64,000 nt of DNA from Luteitalea sp. (GTDB lineage: Bacteria > Acidobacteriota > Vicinamibacteria > Vicinamibacterales > Vicinamibacteraceae): assembly GCA_009377605.1 (NCBI GenBank), contig WHTT01000024.1, positions 1 through 64,000 on the forward strand. The letters are read 5' to 3'. A program made the position numbers and the translations under genes. Below the pieces are notes generated by a model, which ran no database searches, was not told where the DNA came from, and worked only from the letters and a program-made list of their open reading frames with translations. The stretch's first letter is position 1. Every line of letters begins with the position of its first letter. This document shows, piece by piece, positions 34,749 through 43,039 of the stretch.

Positions 34749-35963
34749 TGCCACCACGCGTCGAGCGGGAGCCCCACCGAGCACCCGCGCCAGTCGTGCC
34801 ACGGCCCAGTCGATCTCCTGTTTGGTGATGACCAGTGGTGGCGCGAGCCGAATCACATCCTCGTGCGTCTCTTTGCAGAGAATGCCCTCGGCGACCAGCG
34901 CCTCACAATAGGACCGAGCGGGCTCGGTCAACTCGACGCCAATCCAGAGCCCGCGACCACGGATCTCCCGGACGAGCGGTCCGCTCAACGCCCTTCTCAG
35001 CTGCTCGAGGAAGTACGTACCTAGCTCCTCGGAACGCTCCGCGAGCCGTTCGTGTTGAATGACCCGGATCGCCGCACGCGCGATGGCGCAGGCAAGTGGG
35101 TTGCCACCGAACGTGCTGCCATGGTCGCCTGGCTTCAGCACGTCGAGAATCGGCGCCGAGGCGAGCACCGCCGACACGGGGTAGAAGCCGCCGGACAGCG
35201 CTTTGCCGAGAACGAGCACATCGGGCATGACGGCGTCATGCAGGCAGGCGAACAAAGCACCCGCGCGGCCCAGCCCCGATTGGATCTCGTCGGCAATCCA
35301 GAGCACGTTACGCTCGGAGCAGATTTCGCGAACGGCGGTCAAGTACCCTTGCGGCGGTATGAGGACGCCCGCCTCGCCCTGGATCGGCTCGACGAGAAAC
35401 GCACAGGTGTCGGCCGTGATCGCCTCAGCAAGCGCTGCGGCGTCGCCGAAAGGAATCGCCCGGAAACCGGGCGTGAGCGGACCGAAGTCACGCCGATACG
35501 CCTCCTCTGTCGACAAGCTCACCGTTGTCGTCGTCCGCCCGTGAAAGTTCTGGCGGCAGACGATGATCTCAGCGCGGTCTTTGGCAATGCCCTTGACCGT
35601 GTATCCCCAGCGCCGCGCAACCTTGACGGCCGTTTCAACGGCCTCGGCACCGGAGTTCATGAACAGCACGCGCTCCATGCCCGCGAGCTCGGTGAGCTCC
35701 TTGCAGAGCCACGGGAGCTGATCATTGCGGAACGCGCGCGAGGTGAGCGTCAACCGCTGCGCCTGGTCGCGACAAGCCTCGAGGATCTCCGGATGGCAAT
35801 GGCCTTGATTCACCGCCGAGTATGCCGACAGGCAATCGAGATAGCGCCGGCCCTCGACGTCGTAGAGCCAGACCCCTTCGCCGCGGTGGAGGACGACATC
35901 GAGTGGCAGGTAGTTGTGCGCACCATGTCGCTGCTCCATGTCGATGAGCTCGTGCGGTGTCAT
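34731..35963 (-). CDS. rocD: Ornithine aminotransferase (ornithine-oxo-acid transaminase)
   Basis: The protein has 410 residues, a normal length. The opening [40 protein letters not shown] (phosphate loop), [20 protein letters not shown], the cofactor Asp in [13 protein letters not shown] and the PLP lysine in [13 protein letters not shown] are characteristic of class-III RocD. It converts L-ornithine and 2-oxoglutarate to glutamate semialdehyde and glutamate. A GGAGG site precedes the start. It is monocistronic. It is the best conserved gene of this otherwise broken region. Confidence 0.95.
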   Translation of the reverse strand: MTPHELIDMEQRHGAHNYLPLDVVLHRGEGVWLYDVEGRRYLDCLSAYSAVNQGHCHPEILEACRDQAQRLTLTSRAFRNDQLPWLCKELTELAGMERVLFMNSGAEAVETAVKVARRWGYTVKGIAKDRAEIIVCRQNFHGRTTTTVSLSTEEAYRRDFGPLTPGFRAIPFGDAAALAEAITADTCAFLVEPIQGEAGVLIPPQGYLTAVREICSERNVLWIADEIQSGLGRAGALFACLHDAVMPDVLVLGKALSGGFYPVSAVLASAPILDVLKPGDHGSTFGGNPLACAIARAAIRVIQHERLAERSEELGTYFLEQLRRALSGPLVREIRGRGLWIGVELTEPARSYCEALVAEGILCKETHEDVIRLAPPLVITKQEIDWAVARLARVLGGAPARRVVASARDA

Positions 35964-36128
35964 CTATTTCCTCCAGATGTGCCTCCAGGAGCCTACATCG
36001 CTTGCCCCATGGAATTCATGAGGAGATCCTGAAGCCCGTACATTTCCGCCGAGGTCATGACGCACACGGAATCACGGACGCGACTGAGGCATCGAAAACT
36101 TGACTCGCTGAGTCACGTGCCTCGAGAT

Positions 36129-36185
36129 GGTAGGGCGCGTCAGCCTCCCGCGCCGTCACGGCCGCCTCGGCGAGGCGGCCCTACC
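36129..36185. repeat. Palindromic REP-like element
   Basis: The outer arms GGTAGGGC and GCCCTACC enclose an inner perfect hairpin, GGCCGCCT-CGGCG-AGGCGGCC (36160-36180). It lies between rocD and the MOSC fragment. Confidence 0.65.
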
Positions 36186-36240
36186 TAGACCCTTGAGGTA
36201 CCATTTGGCAGGCCCGCGCTCCGAGCCCGTGCCCACCATC

Positions 36241-36684
36241 ATGCATGTTCGCGATCTCTATATCTATCCGCTGAAGTCCTGCGCGGGGGGGCGCCTGGAC
36301 GCCGCCCAGCTCGACCGGTTCGGGCTCGTGGGGGACAGACGCTGGATGCTGGTCGACCGAGCCGGTCGGTTCCTGTCGCAGCGCGAGCTGCCGCGGATGG
36401 CGCTGCTGCGAGTGACCGCGTACTTTGGCGCGCTGGCAGTGTCGGCGCCGGACAGGTCGACGCTGACCGTCAGTGTTCCGGCTGCGCAGGCGCCGCGTGT
36501 GCCGGTGACCGTATGGCGGGACCGGTGCGAAGCGCTGGATGCCGGCGATGAGGCGGCGCGCTGGATGTGCGCGTTCGTCGAACGCGAGTGCCGGCTCGTG
36601 TACGCGCCGGATGACTTCCTGCGTCCGGTCGATCGCGCGCACGTGTCCGGCCGGGAGCTGATGGGCGTCAACTCGAGGTTGTAA
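36241..36684 (+). pseudogene. MOSC-domain protein, N-terminal half only
   Basis: The start at 36241 reads MHVRDLYIYPLKSCAGGRLD, then FGLVGDRRWMLVDRAGRFLS. This is the beta-barrel MOSC_N domain of molybdenum-cofactor-sulfurase-like proteins. The frame keeps family character up to DDFLRPVDRAHV and then ends. The C-terminal MOSC domain, with the conserved Cys, is absent. At 147 residues it is little more than half the usual length. Confidence 0.75.
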
Positions 36685-37108
36685 TGATCCGAACCGCTCT
36701 GTTCTCCTTCCGGTGGGTGCTCGCATCCGCCGCCGCCCTGCTCGGTGCCCTGCTCGGGGGCCGCGAGGCGTGCGGCGTGGCGCGCGCGCGCAGGATCCGG
36801 GTGCCCGCTACGACCTCGTGCTCAGCCTGGAAGACGCCATCCGGCGCATGACGTCGTTCCCGGCCCAGCGACTCGGCCTCCGCGATCGGGGGCTCCTGCG
36901 TCCGGGCCAGATGGCGGATATCGCCGTCTTCGATCCGGCCACCATCGTCGACCACTCCACGTTCAGCGATCCGCACCAGCTTGCCGAAGGCATGCGATAT
37001 GTCCTGGTCAACGGCGTGCTCGTCGTGGACGGCGGCCGGCACACGGGCGCCCGGCCGGGACGTGCGCTCCGCGGCCCCGGCCAGGCGGTTGCCGGCTCGA
37101 CCCCCTGA
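36684..37108 (+). pseudogene. Secreted N-acyl-D-amino-acid deacylase with a large internal deletion
   Basis: The ATG at 36684 begins a good signal peptide (TALFSFRWVLASAAALLGAL). That frame soon fails. In another frame from about 36800, LSLEDAIRRMTSFPAQRLGL, RDRGLLRPGQMADIAVFDP and EGMRYVLVNGVLVVDGGRHT form the C-terminal end of a D-aminoacylase. All metal-binding residues are in the missing middle. The neighbour on the other strand is an N-acylamino acid racemase, which fits a lost pathway pair. Confidence 0.6.
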
Positions 37109-37141
37109 GGGGCCGGGCACGGCTCCGACTCGGCCGTGCGG

Positions 37142-38326
37142 TCAGCGAGTCGTCCGATCGATTCGCTCGATCGTCACGGTCTGCCGCGCGATGTACTCGA
37201 CATCGATGTCGAAGCCAAGCCCCACGCCGGATGGAACCGCGATCGTGCCGTCCGACGCCACCTCGACGGCCGGCACGATCACGTCGCGTGCGAAGTAGCG
37301 CGCACTGGCCGAGATGTCGCCCGGCAGCACGAACCCCGGCAGGCTGGCCAGCGCGAGGTTATGGGCGCGGCCGATACCGGATTCGAGCATACCGCCGCAC
37401 CAGACGGGCACGCCCCGGGACAGACAGAGATCATGGATTGCCAGCGCTTGAGCATAACCGCCCACGCGCCCCACCTTGATGTTGATGATGCGGCACGCGC
37501 CGAGCTGCAGGGCCTGCCGCGCGCTTCGCACACCCACGACGCTCTCGTCCAGGCAGATCGACGTGGACAGATGCGCCTGCAGCGCCGCGTGATCCACGAG
37601 ATCGTCGCGCTCAAAGGGCTGCTCGATCATCAGCAGGCCGAACTCATCGAGCCGCCGGAGATGGTCGACGTCGGCCAGTGAGTACGCAGCGTTCGCATCC
37701 ACGGACAAGAGGATGTCCGGATATTGCCGCCGCACCTCGCGGACGATGTCGACGTCCCAGCTTGGCTTGATCTTGAGCTTGATCCGCTGGTAGCCGAGCG
37801 CGAGATGCCGTTCGACGCGGTCGAGCAGATCCGGTAGGCGCGGCTGGATGCCGAGGCTCACGCCGACGGGCACGCGGTTGCGCTCGCCGGCGAGCGCAAC
37901 CGCCAGGGAGACGCGCTCTCGCTGCGCCGCCAGGTGCGTGTACGCCAGTTCCAGCCCCGCTTTGGCCATGTTATGACCTGCGACATGCGCGAAGCGTCCC
38001 GCGAGATCCTGGAGACCGGTCACCGGCTTGGCGAGGGCCGCAGGGGCGAGAAAGTCGCGGATGACGTGCCGAGCCGTTTCCACGGTCTCATAGCTGTACG
38101 CGGGCGCTTCGCCGGCGACGATCTCACCCCAGCCGACCAGGCCGTCCGCCCTCATCGCGACGAGCACGACCAGGCGCGACTCGAGACGCTCGTTGCTTGT
38201 CTCGAAGGGCTCGACCAACGGCAGCCGCACCAGGCGGATCTCGATGCCTTCGAGCGCGAGCGGCTCCCGCGTCGCAGGCAGCAGGCGGCCACGTGGCTCG
38301 TACGTTCGTTCCGTCGGCATGGGCAT
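37142..38326 (-). CDS. N-succinylamino acid racemase / o-succinylbenzoate synthase (enolase superfamily)
   Basis: The protein has 394 residues. The catalytic KxK is in GYQRIKLKIKPSW, the metal ligands are in LLSVDANAAYS, LMIEQPF and ICLDESVVG, and the second catalytic Lys is in CRIINIKVGRVGG. This is the MenC/NSAR family, whose members often racemise N-acylamino acids. No menaquinone genes are near, while a broken D-aminoacylase is. Racemase activity in D-amino acid use is therefore the better guess. The first ~25 residues are variable and an internal start is possible. Confidence 0.88.
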   Translation of the reverse strand: MPMPTERTYEPRGRLLPATREPLALEGIEIRLVRLPLVEPFETSNERLESRLVVLVAMRADGLVGWGEIVAGEAPAYSYETVETARHVIRDFLAPAALAKPVTGLQDLAGRFAHVAGHNMAKAGLELAYTHLAAQRERVSLAVALAGERNRVPVGVSLGIQPRLPDLLDRVERHLALGYQRIKLKIKPSWDVDIVREVRRQYPDILLSVDANAAYSLADVDHLRRLDEFGLLMIEQPFERDDLVDHAALQAHLSTSICLDESVVGVRSARQALQLGACRIINIKVGRVGGYAQALAIHDLCLSRGVPVWCGGMLESGIGRAHNLALASLPGFVLPGDISASARYFARDVIVPAVEVASDGTIAVPSGVGLGFDIDVEYIARQTVTIERIDRTTR

Positions 38327-38504
38327 CTCTTTGGGTCACAACACGGCGACGAGACGATGGCAGGTCGCGTATGAGGAAGCACACCACCGCATCATGAGCC
38401 AAGAAGGAGCCAAAAATCATCAATCGCCGATCAAGTGTTCTCAGAACTCGTCAGTGCGGCACGTCATCTCGTCTAGCAATGGAATCCGTGCGCGTGGAAA
38501 TCTC

Positions 38505-38557
38505 TTGACGCCTCCTTCTCGTAGTGCTAATTTTTATCCACTAGGCTAAGTTTTTAG
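38505..38557 (+). promoter_or_regulatory. Promoter with AT-rich direct repeats before the HEAT-repeat gene
   Basis: TTGACG (38505), a 17-nt spacer and TAATTT (38528) form a sigma-70-like promoter. GCTAATTTTTA (38526) and GCTAAGTTTTTA (38545) are near-identical direct repeats overlapping and following the -10. They could be a repressor site (BlaI-like regulators often accompany such genes), but none is encoded here. Confidence 0.5.
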
Positions 38558-38628
38558 CATAGACGCTATCCGAATCCAAACCCGAATCCTGGACCACCCG
38601 GAGCCTGACGCCGGGGGAGAACCGTGTC

Positions 38629-39630
38629 ATGAGGATGCCACTTCGCACGATGTTCGTTGGCTTGGGGCTCTCGACCGGCGCACTGATTCTCGCGACCGCG
38701 TCGGCACCGAGAGCCGCGCAGACCACCGTCGCAGTCGATGATTTGATTGCTCAGCTTTCGTCCGCCGATCCGGCGGCTCGAGTGCGCGCCGCTTGCGAGC
38801 TCGAGGATCTGGGCTCTCGGGCAGCTCCCGCGATTCCCGCGCTCGTCACGCTTCTCGCCGACGACGCATCGGTGGACCGGCGCGAGTGTCATCCCGAGTG
38901 GCACTGGGGCAGAGCGGACGACGATCCGACGAGTCCTGGGCGGGAGGGCGCCTGGGCGTTGGCGGGCGTGGGCCGCGCTGGATACGAGGCCCTGCTCGGC
39001 GCGCTGGAGGATCCACGCTGGATTGCGCGGCGGCATGCGGCGGCTGGGCTCGGCCGATTCGAAGACCCGGCCGCCATCGAGCCCCTGCAGGCGGTATTGA
39101 AGGATCAGGAGCCGGGCGTGCGCGAGTCGGCGGTTTGGGCGCTTGGAGCGATTGAGCATCCGCGCGCCATTCCGGCCGTGTCGGCCGTGCTCGGCGACCA
39201 GGATCCGCGTGTGCGCCGACAGGCCGCGTGGGCCCTCGGCTCGATCGAGGATATCGCGGCCATCGACGCGCTGGCCCGCGCCCTCTCGGATCCCGACGCG
39301 GACGTTCGTGAGCAGGTCGCCTGGGCACTTGGGTCGATTGAAGATCCTTCCGGGATCGAGCCGCTCGTCACGGCGATCTCGGACAGCGACGCGAAGGTGC
39401 GATCGCAAGCCGCCTGGGCGCTCGGATCGATCGAAGATCGCGCGGGCGTTCCAGCCCTGATCGACGCGCTGCGCGACGCGGATCCGGACGTTCGGAAGCA
39501 GGGGGCGTGGGCGCTCGGATCAATCGGTGACTTGCAGGCGCAGGACGCGTTGATCGTGGCTGCGAAGGATCCGGCTGCGACTGTCCGGCGCCAGGCGATT
39601 TGGGCGCTCGGTGAGCTGGACGAGCGGTAA
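38629..39630 (+). CDS. Exported HEAT-repeat protein
   Basis: The protein has 333 residues. The signal peptide (GLGLSTGALILATASAPRAA) is followed by one divergent HEAT unit and then about six regular 31-residue repeats. Their core is VRxQAAWALGSIEDxxAIxAL (for example VRRQAAWALGSIEDIAAIDA and VRSQAAWALGSIEDRAGVPA). HEAT solenoids mediate protein-protein binding. Similar proteins in Acidobacteria sit beside BlaR1/M56 sensor genes, but none is present here. The near-identical repeats make the DNA internally repetitive at 39110-39600. Confidence 0.85.
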   Translation: MRMPLRTMFVGLGLSTGALILATASAPRAAQTTVAVDDLIAQLSSADPAARVRAACELEDLGSRAAPAIPALVTLLADDASVDRRECHPEWHWGRADDDPTSPGREGAWALAGVGRAGYEALLGALEDPRWIARRHAAAGLGRFEDPAAIEPLQAVLKDQEPGVRESAVWALGAIEHPRAIPAVSAVLGDQDPRVRRQAAWALGSIEDIAAIDALARALSDPDADVREQVAWALGSIEDPSGIEPLVTAISDSDAKVRSQAAWALGSIEDRAGVPALIDALRDADPDVRKQGAWALGSIGDLQAQDALIVAAKDPAATVRRQAIWALGELDER

Positions 39631-39691
39631 GCCGACGGGAAGCCAGCACGTCAAGGGACAACGGCTCGCCGTACGATCAGCGAGCCCGTGC

Positions 39692-39946
39692 TCACGTCTC
39701 CTCTGTGGGGCTGTCGTCCGCCTCGAGGTTGATCGGCGTGCTCGCCAGTACCTCGGCTGCCTTTTCGGCGTCCTCCGATCGAACGAACAGCTCGATCCCG
39801 CCCAGCCAGAGATGCGGCCGCATGCCGCCGCAATCGTCGGCCCTGACGAGGACCGGCACGCCGGCCGCCTCGAGCGTCGTCTTGGCGAGGTCTGCCTCGA
39901 ACCGATTCACGTAGGTGGCGGCGCGGACGAGATCCGTATCAGACAT
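39692..39946 (-). CDS. DUF2007-type putative signal-transducing protein
   Basis: The protein has 84 residues from the ATG at 39946. LVRAATYVNRFEADLAKTTL, then EAAGVPVLVRADDCGG and GGIELFVRSEDAEKAAEVLA match the ferredoxin-like DUF2007 family of small PII-like proteins. It ends in a short acidic tail. A longer frame upstream to 40009 lacks such support. Function unknown. Confidence 0.8.
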   Translation of the reverse strand: MSDTDLVRAATYVNRFEADLAKTTLEAAGVPVLVRADDCGGMRPHLWLGGIELFVRSEDAEKAAEVLASTPINLEADDSPTEET

Positions 39947-40013
39947 GCCTTGTTCACTCCTGGCCACATGATCAGGGTCGCGCATCGCCGGCTTTCGCAC
40001 AATGATCATGCTA

Positions 40014-40658
40014 TCACCGCAAACGTGCTAAGCGAGGCGTCTCGGAGACGAAGAACTGGGTAACTGCCGGCCAGGCGAGCGGAATGAGCATGTCAGGCAA
40101 GGGCTCCTCTTCCGCGTCGCGAAAGTACGTGAGCGCCTTCAAGATGTGGGTGCGGCTATACGACACGGCTGCGTACTTCTTGGCAAAGCTCTCGAAGAGC
40201 TCTCGAAGCCCATACTCTTGCGCAACCACGTAGAGGTCCACGAAGTCCCGGCGGACACCGCGACTTGCGATTGCCTCGATCTTCATGCACGCAATGTCGC
40301 GTGGGTCGGCGACCTCGACATTCCCGTACAGACGGAGCGGAAAGAGCAGCGGATACGGGTAGTGGAGAAAGCTGACCTTCACGCCGTGGAGGGTGAGATG
40401 CGCGGTACCCTGTGCGAGTGCAACGCGCGCGAGACCCTTCTGGCCACGTAGCCGGTCGCGAAGCACGGCGCTGTCGAATTCCGCTTCCCGGAAGAGATCG
40501 AGATCGACGGAGCGGCGATGACCGTACTGGAGCGCCACGCCGGTGCCGCCCGCGAGGTAGAAGCCGGCGAGCAGGGATCGCTGGGCGAGATTGCTGGTAG
40601 TCTTCGCCCACGCTTCGGGCAGCACTTCCGGATGCCATTCAGACGGACGTTCGGCCAT
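40014..40658 (-). CDS. AbiEii/AbiGii-type nucleotidyltransferase toxin
   Basis: The protein has 214 residues. The GAGGAAT site and the sequence MAERPSEWHPEVLPEAW mark the start. The nucleotidyltransferase core has FYLAGGTGVALQYGHRRSVD followed by LDLF (the GGT...DxD pattern). DIACMKIEAIASRGVRRDFV then DLYVV supplies the K and D/Y motifs of the family. These proteins are toxins of type IV toxin-antitoxin or abortive-infection systems. The gene directly upstream on the same strand encodes the usual small partner. Confidence 0.88.
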   Translation of the reverse strand: MAERPSEWHPEVLPEAWAKTTSNLAQRSLLAGFYLAGGTGVALQYGHRRSVDLDLFREAEFDSAVLRDRLRGQKGLARVALAQGTAHLTLHGVKVSFLHYPYPLLFPLRLYGNVEVADPRDIACMKIEAIASRGVRRDFVDLYVVAQEYGLRELFESFAKKYAAVSYSRTHILKALTYFRDAEEEPLPDMLIPLAWPAVTQFFVSETPRLARLR

Positions 40659-40711
40659 GGCGATTCCTCGAGTGTGGCCCTGGAGCGCCGACCAAGTCCG
40701 GGGACTTGCGA

Positions 40712-40972
40712 CTAGCGCTGAAGAGCGGCGACGTCGCCGATGGGCAGGTCGAACACGAGTGCCCAAAAGTTCGCGGAGCGGGGAGAGAGATGGCGATCGG
40801 TGCGGAGCACGTCCTGGATCTGCTCCCTGCTGAACACTCGGGTGAGCCAAGCCACGTCTTCTTCCTCCCCACGTTCCAGAACCCGCTCGATGGTGTAGCG
40901 CGGGTGGGCGGCGGGACGAAAATCCTGAGGATTCACATCCCAGAACAATGGCCGCAAGTGGTTTGGAATCAT
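40712..40972 (-). CDS. DUF6922-like partner (putative antitoxin) of the AbiEii protein
   Basis: The protein has 86 residues from the ATG at 40972, with a GTG at 40990 as alternative. LRPLFWDVNPQDFRPAAHPR, YTIERVLERGEEEDVAWLTR, then LSPRSANFWALVFDLP are typical of the small helical proteins encoded just before AbiEii-like toxins. The 53-nt gap and same strand support an operon. The antitoxin role is inferred from the pairing. Confidence 0.75.
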   Translation of the reverse strand: MIPNHLRPLFWDVNPQDFRPAAHPRYTIERVLERGEEEDVAWLTRVFSREQIQDVLRTDRHLSPRSANFWALVFDLPIGDVAALQR

Positions 40973-41202
40973 AAGTTTAGATACTAACACGCAAGCGCGC
41001 CGGCGTCAAATGCTGGAGCCTTCGTTGCGACTGACGGAAGGAAAGAGCATCAATGAGCACGGTAAGTGGTCGAAGAGGAGCACCGTGTCATCGTGCGGCT
41101 CGGGAGGCTGGCAGATAGAGAGCAGATGTGACAGCGCGAGACTACCTGCTAATGTCTTAGGGTTCGACTCGGAGGGCCGCTGATCATCGGAGGGGAGCTC
41201 TC

Positions 41203-41814
41203 ATGGACGTATCGTCGCTGTTGATCTTTGCCGGAGCGCTGGTTGTCGCCGCCGGGTCGCCAGGCCCGAGCGTCGCGGCGCTGGTCGCGCGCGTGCTTGC
41301 CAAGGGCTATCGCGACGTGCTGCCGTTTCTGGCGGCGATGTGGCTCGGTGAGGCGCTCTGGCTGTCGTTCGCCGTGTTCGGGCTTGCGGTCGTCGCCCAG
41401 ACCTTCCACCTTCTATTTCTCGCCGTCAAGTATCTGGGTCCCGCCTATCTGTTCTATCTTGCTTGGAAGATGTGGTTCGCGCCGGTCGCGGTGAAGGATG
41501 ACGCGCTGCCGCGCGAGAGATCGGCGGGAACGCTGTTCATCGCGGGCATGACCGTCACGCTCGGCAATCCCAAGATCATGCTGTTCTACGTGGCGCTGCT
41601 GCCGACGATCATCGATCTGACCCATGTGACGGCCCTCGGTTGGACGGAGCTGACGGTGACGATGTTGGCCGTGCTAGTGGTTGTCGACATGACATGGGTC
41701 ATGTTGGCAGTGCAGGCGCGGCGGTTTCTCAGGAGTGCGCGAGCCATGCGCGCCGCCAATCGCACCAGCGCTTCTGTGATGGCGGGTGCGGCGGCTGCGA
41801 TCGCCGTCCGCTAA
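41203..41814 (+). CDS. LysE/RhtB-family amino-acid exporter
   Basis: The protein has 203 residues and about five to six membrane helices. AAGSPGPSVAALVARVLAKG holds the family signature GPxxxxV near the N-terminus. GPAYLFYLAWKMWFAP and MTVTLGNPKIMLFYVALLPT are also characteristic. A GGAGG site lies upstream. It should export amino acids or similar metabolites from the cell. Confidence 0.92.
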   Translation: MDVSSLLIFAGALVVAAGSPGPSVAALVARVLAKGYRDVLPFLAAMWLGEALWLSFAVFGLAVVAQTFHLLFLAVKYLGPAYLFYLAWKMWFAPVAVKDDALPRERSAGTLFIAGMTVTLGNPKIMLFYVALLPTIIDLTHVTALGWTELTVTMLAVLVVVDMTWVMLAVQARRFLRSARAMRAANRTSASVMAGAAAAIAVR

Positions 41815-41888
41815 TGTTTCGTGTAGGTTCCTCGCCGAGTGCTTGGATCGCTGATCGTCATCCCTTGCGGGCGCGGTATGATTGGCCG

Positions 41889-42506
41889 GTGTCCGCCGGC
41901 GTGTCCACCGAAGTCCGAACGCAGTTCGGAGAGATCGACATCTACCTCTTCGATCAAGTCCTTCGCGGCCGATTTGATTCTCGCCGGCGTGTCCTCGATG
42001 CGGGCTGCGGTGCCGGGCGCAATCTTTCCTTCTTTCTGCGTCACGGCTTCGACGTGCGCGCCGTGGATGCCGATGCCGCCGCGATTCGTTCGGTGCGTCA
42101 GCTCGTGGCCTCATTGAATCCAGCGATTCCACCCGAGCAGATTCACCAGGGGTCGCTCGAGGCGCTTCCCTGGGAAGACGACTCGACAGATGCGGTCATC
42201 AGCAGTGCCGTTCTCCACTTCGCCCGCGACGAGAGGGAGTTCGGGGCGATGATTCAGGAAATGTGGCGCGTGCTGGCGCCCGGCGGCCTCTTCTTCGCGC
42301 GTCTCGCGACCAGCATCGGCCTGGAACGTCACCTTCCGTCGGCGACAGGTCGCATGCGGTTGCCCGACGGCTCGGAGCGCTTCGTGACCGACGAGCAGAC
42401 TCTTCTGAACTGGACGTCGACGCTGGGCGGAACGCTTGCCGATCCCCTGAAGACGACAAACGTGCAGAACGTGAGGTGTATGACGACGTGGGTGCTGGAG
42501 AAGTAA
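41889..42506 (+). CDS. SAM-dependent methyltransferase (class I)
   Basis: The protein has 205 residues. The GTG at 41889 is preferred because VSAGVSTEVRTQFGEIDIYL looks like the native start; an ATG at 41814 would add 25 unlikely residues. The SAM motif is RRVLDAGCGAGRNLSFFL, motif II acid is VRAVDADAAAI, and the post-motif LPWEDDSTDAVISSAVLHF fits the Methyltransf_11 family. Substrate unknown. It follows the LysE gene on the same strand. Confidence 0.88.
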   Translation: MSAGVSTEVRTQFGEIDIYLFDQVLRGRFDSRRRVLDAGCGAGRNLSFFLRHGFDVRAVDADAAAIRSVRQLVASLNPAIPPEQIHQGSLEALPWEDDSTDAVISSAVLHFARDEREFGAMIQEMWRVLAPGGLFFARLATSIGLERHLPSATGRMRLPDGSERFVTDEQTLLNWTSTLGGTLADPLKTTNVQNVRCMTTWVLEK

Positions 42507-42578
42507 CCTCCTACCGCTTCGGTCACGGTGTGGCTGGGTCATCCCGTGGTGAAAAGGCAGTCCCCATAGAAGCGCGAT

Positions 42579-43039
42579 TCATTCGAACCGGTACAGCTTG
42601 ACCCGGAGGATTGAAGCCTCGGGAGCGTTGAAGCGCAGAGCGGTGCCCGTCTGCTTGCTGGCGGCCTGCGTCTCCATGTCGTAGGAAATCATGATTGCGT
42701 CACCGTTGAGGGTGCGACCAGGAACCCATTGGCCGCTCTGGTAAACCCCCTCCTCCACGGTGGCGAGTCCGACCGTCTCGTCCGCGTTCGTCCGAGAGGC
42801 GAACGTGACCTGGATGGAACCGCCAAGCACGACGAACTCATCGGGGCCGGTCTGCATCATGACGGCGTAGCCCTGCGCCGGCAGATCCGACGGATCCCGG
42901 CGATTCGTCACGAGCGCGGGCGTCAGAATGTAGTCTCCCATCTCCACTTTCGCGCTTGGATTTTCCTGCGTGAGCGACACGCCGCGGATCGTGCCGGCCG
43001 CCTGATGCTCCAGAATCTGCGGCGCAACCGCCTGCCGCT
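42579..43039 (-). pseudogene. C-terminal fragment of a DUF5597 glycosidase (GH35/GH42-like)
   Basis: From the junction the frame reads APQILEHQAAGTIRGVSLTQ, then PDEFVVLGGSIQVTF, ATVEEGVYQSGQWVPGRTLN, and it ends ILRVKLYRFE. This is the C-terminal DUF5597 domain found at the end of beta-galactosidase-like TIM-barrel enzymes. The catalytic domain is missing, and the fragment lies out of frame behind a TonB receptor fragment on the same strand. Confidence 0.65.

Noticed and set aside
39110-39600. Tandem DNA repeat of about 93 bp
   Set aside because: It reflects the 31-residue HEAT repeats of the coding sequence; no separate DNA function needed.
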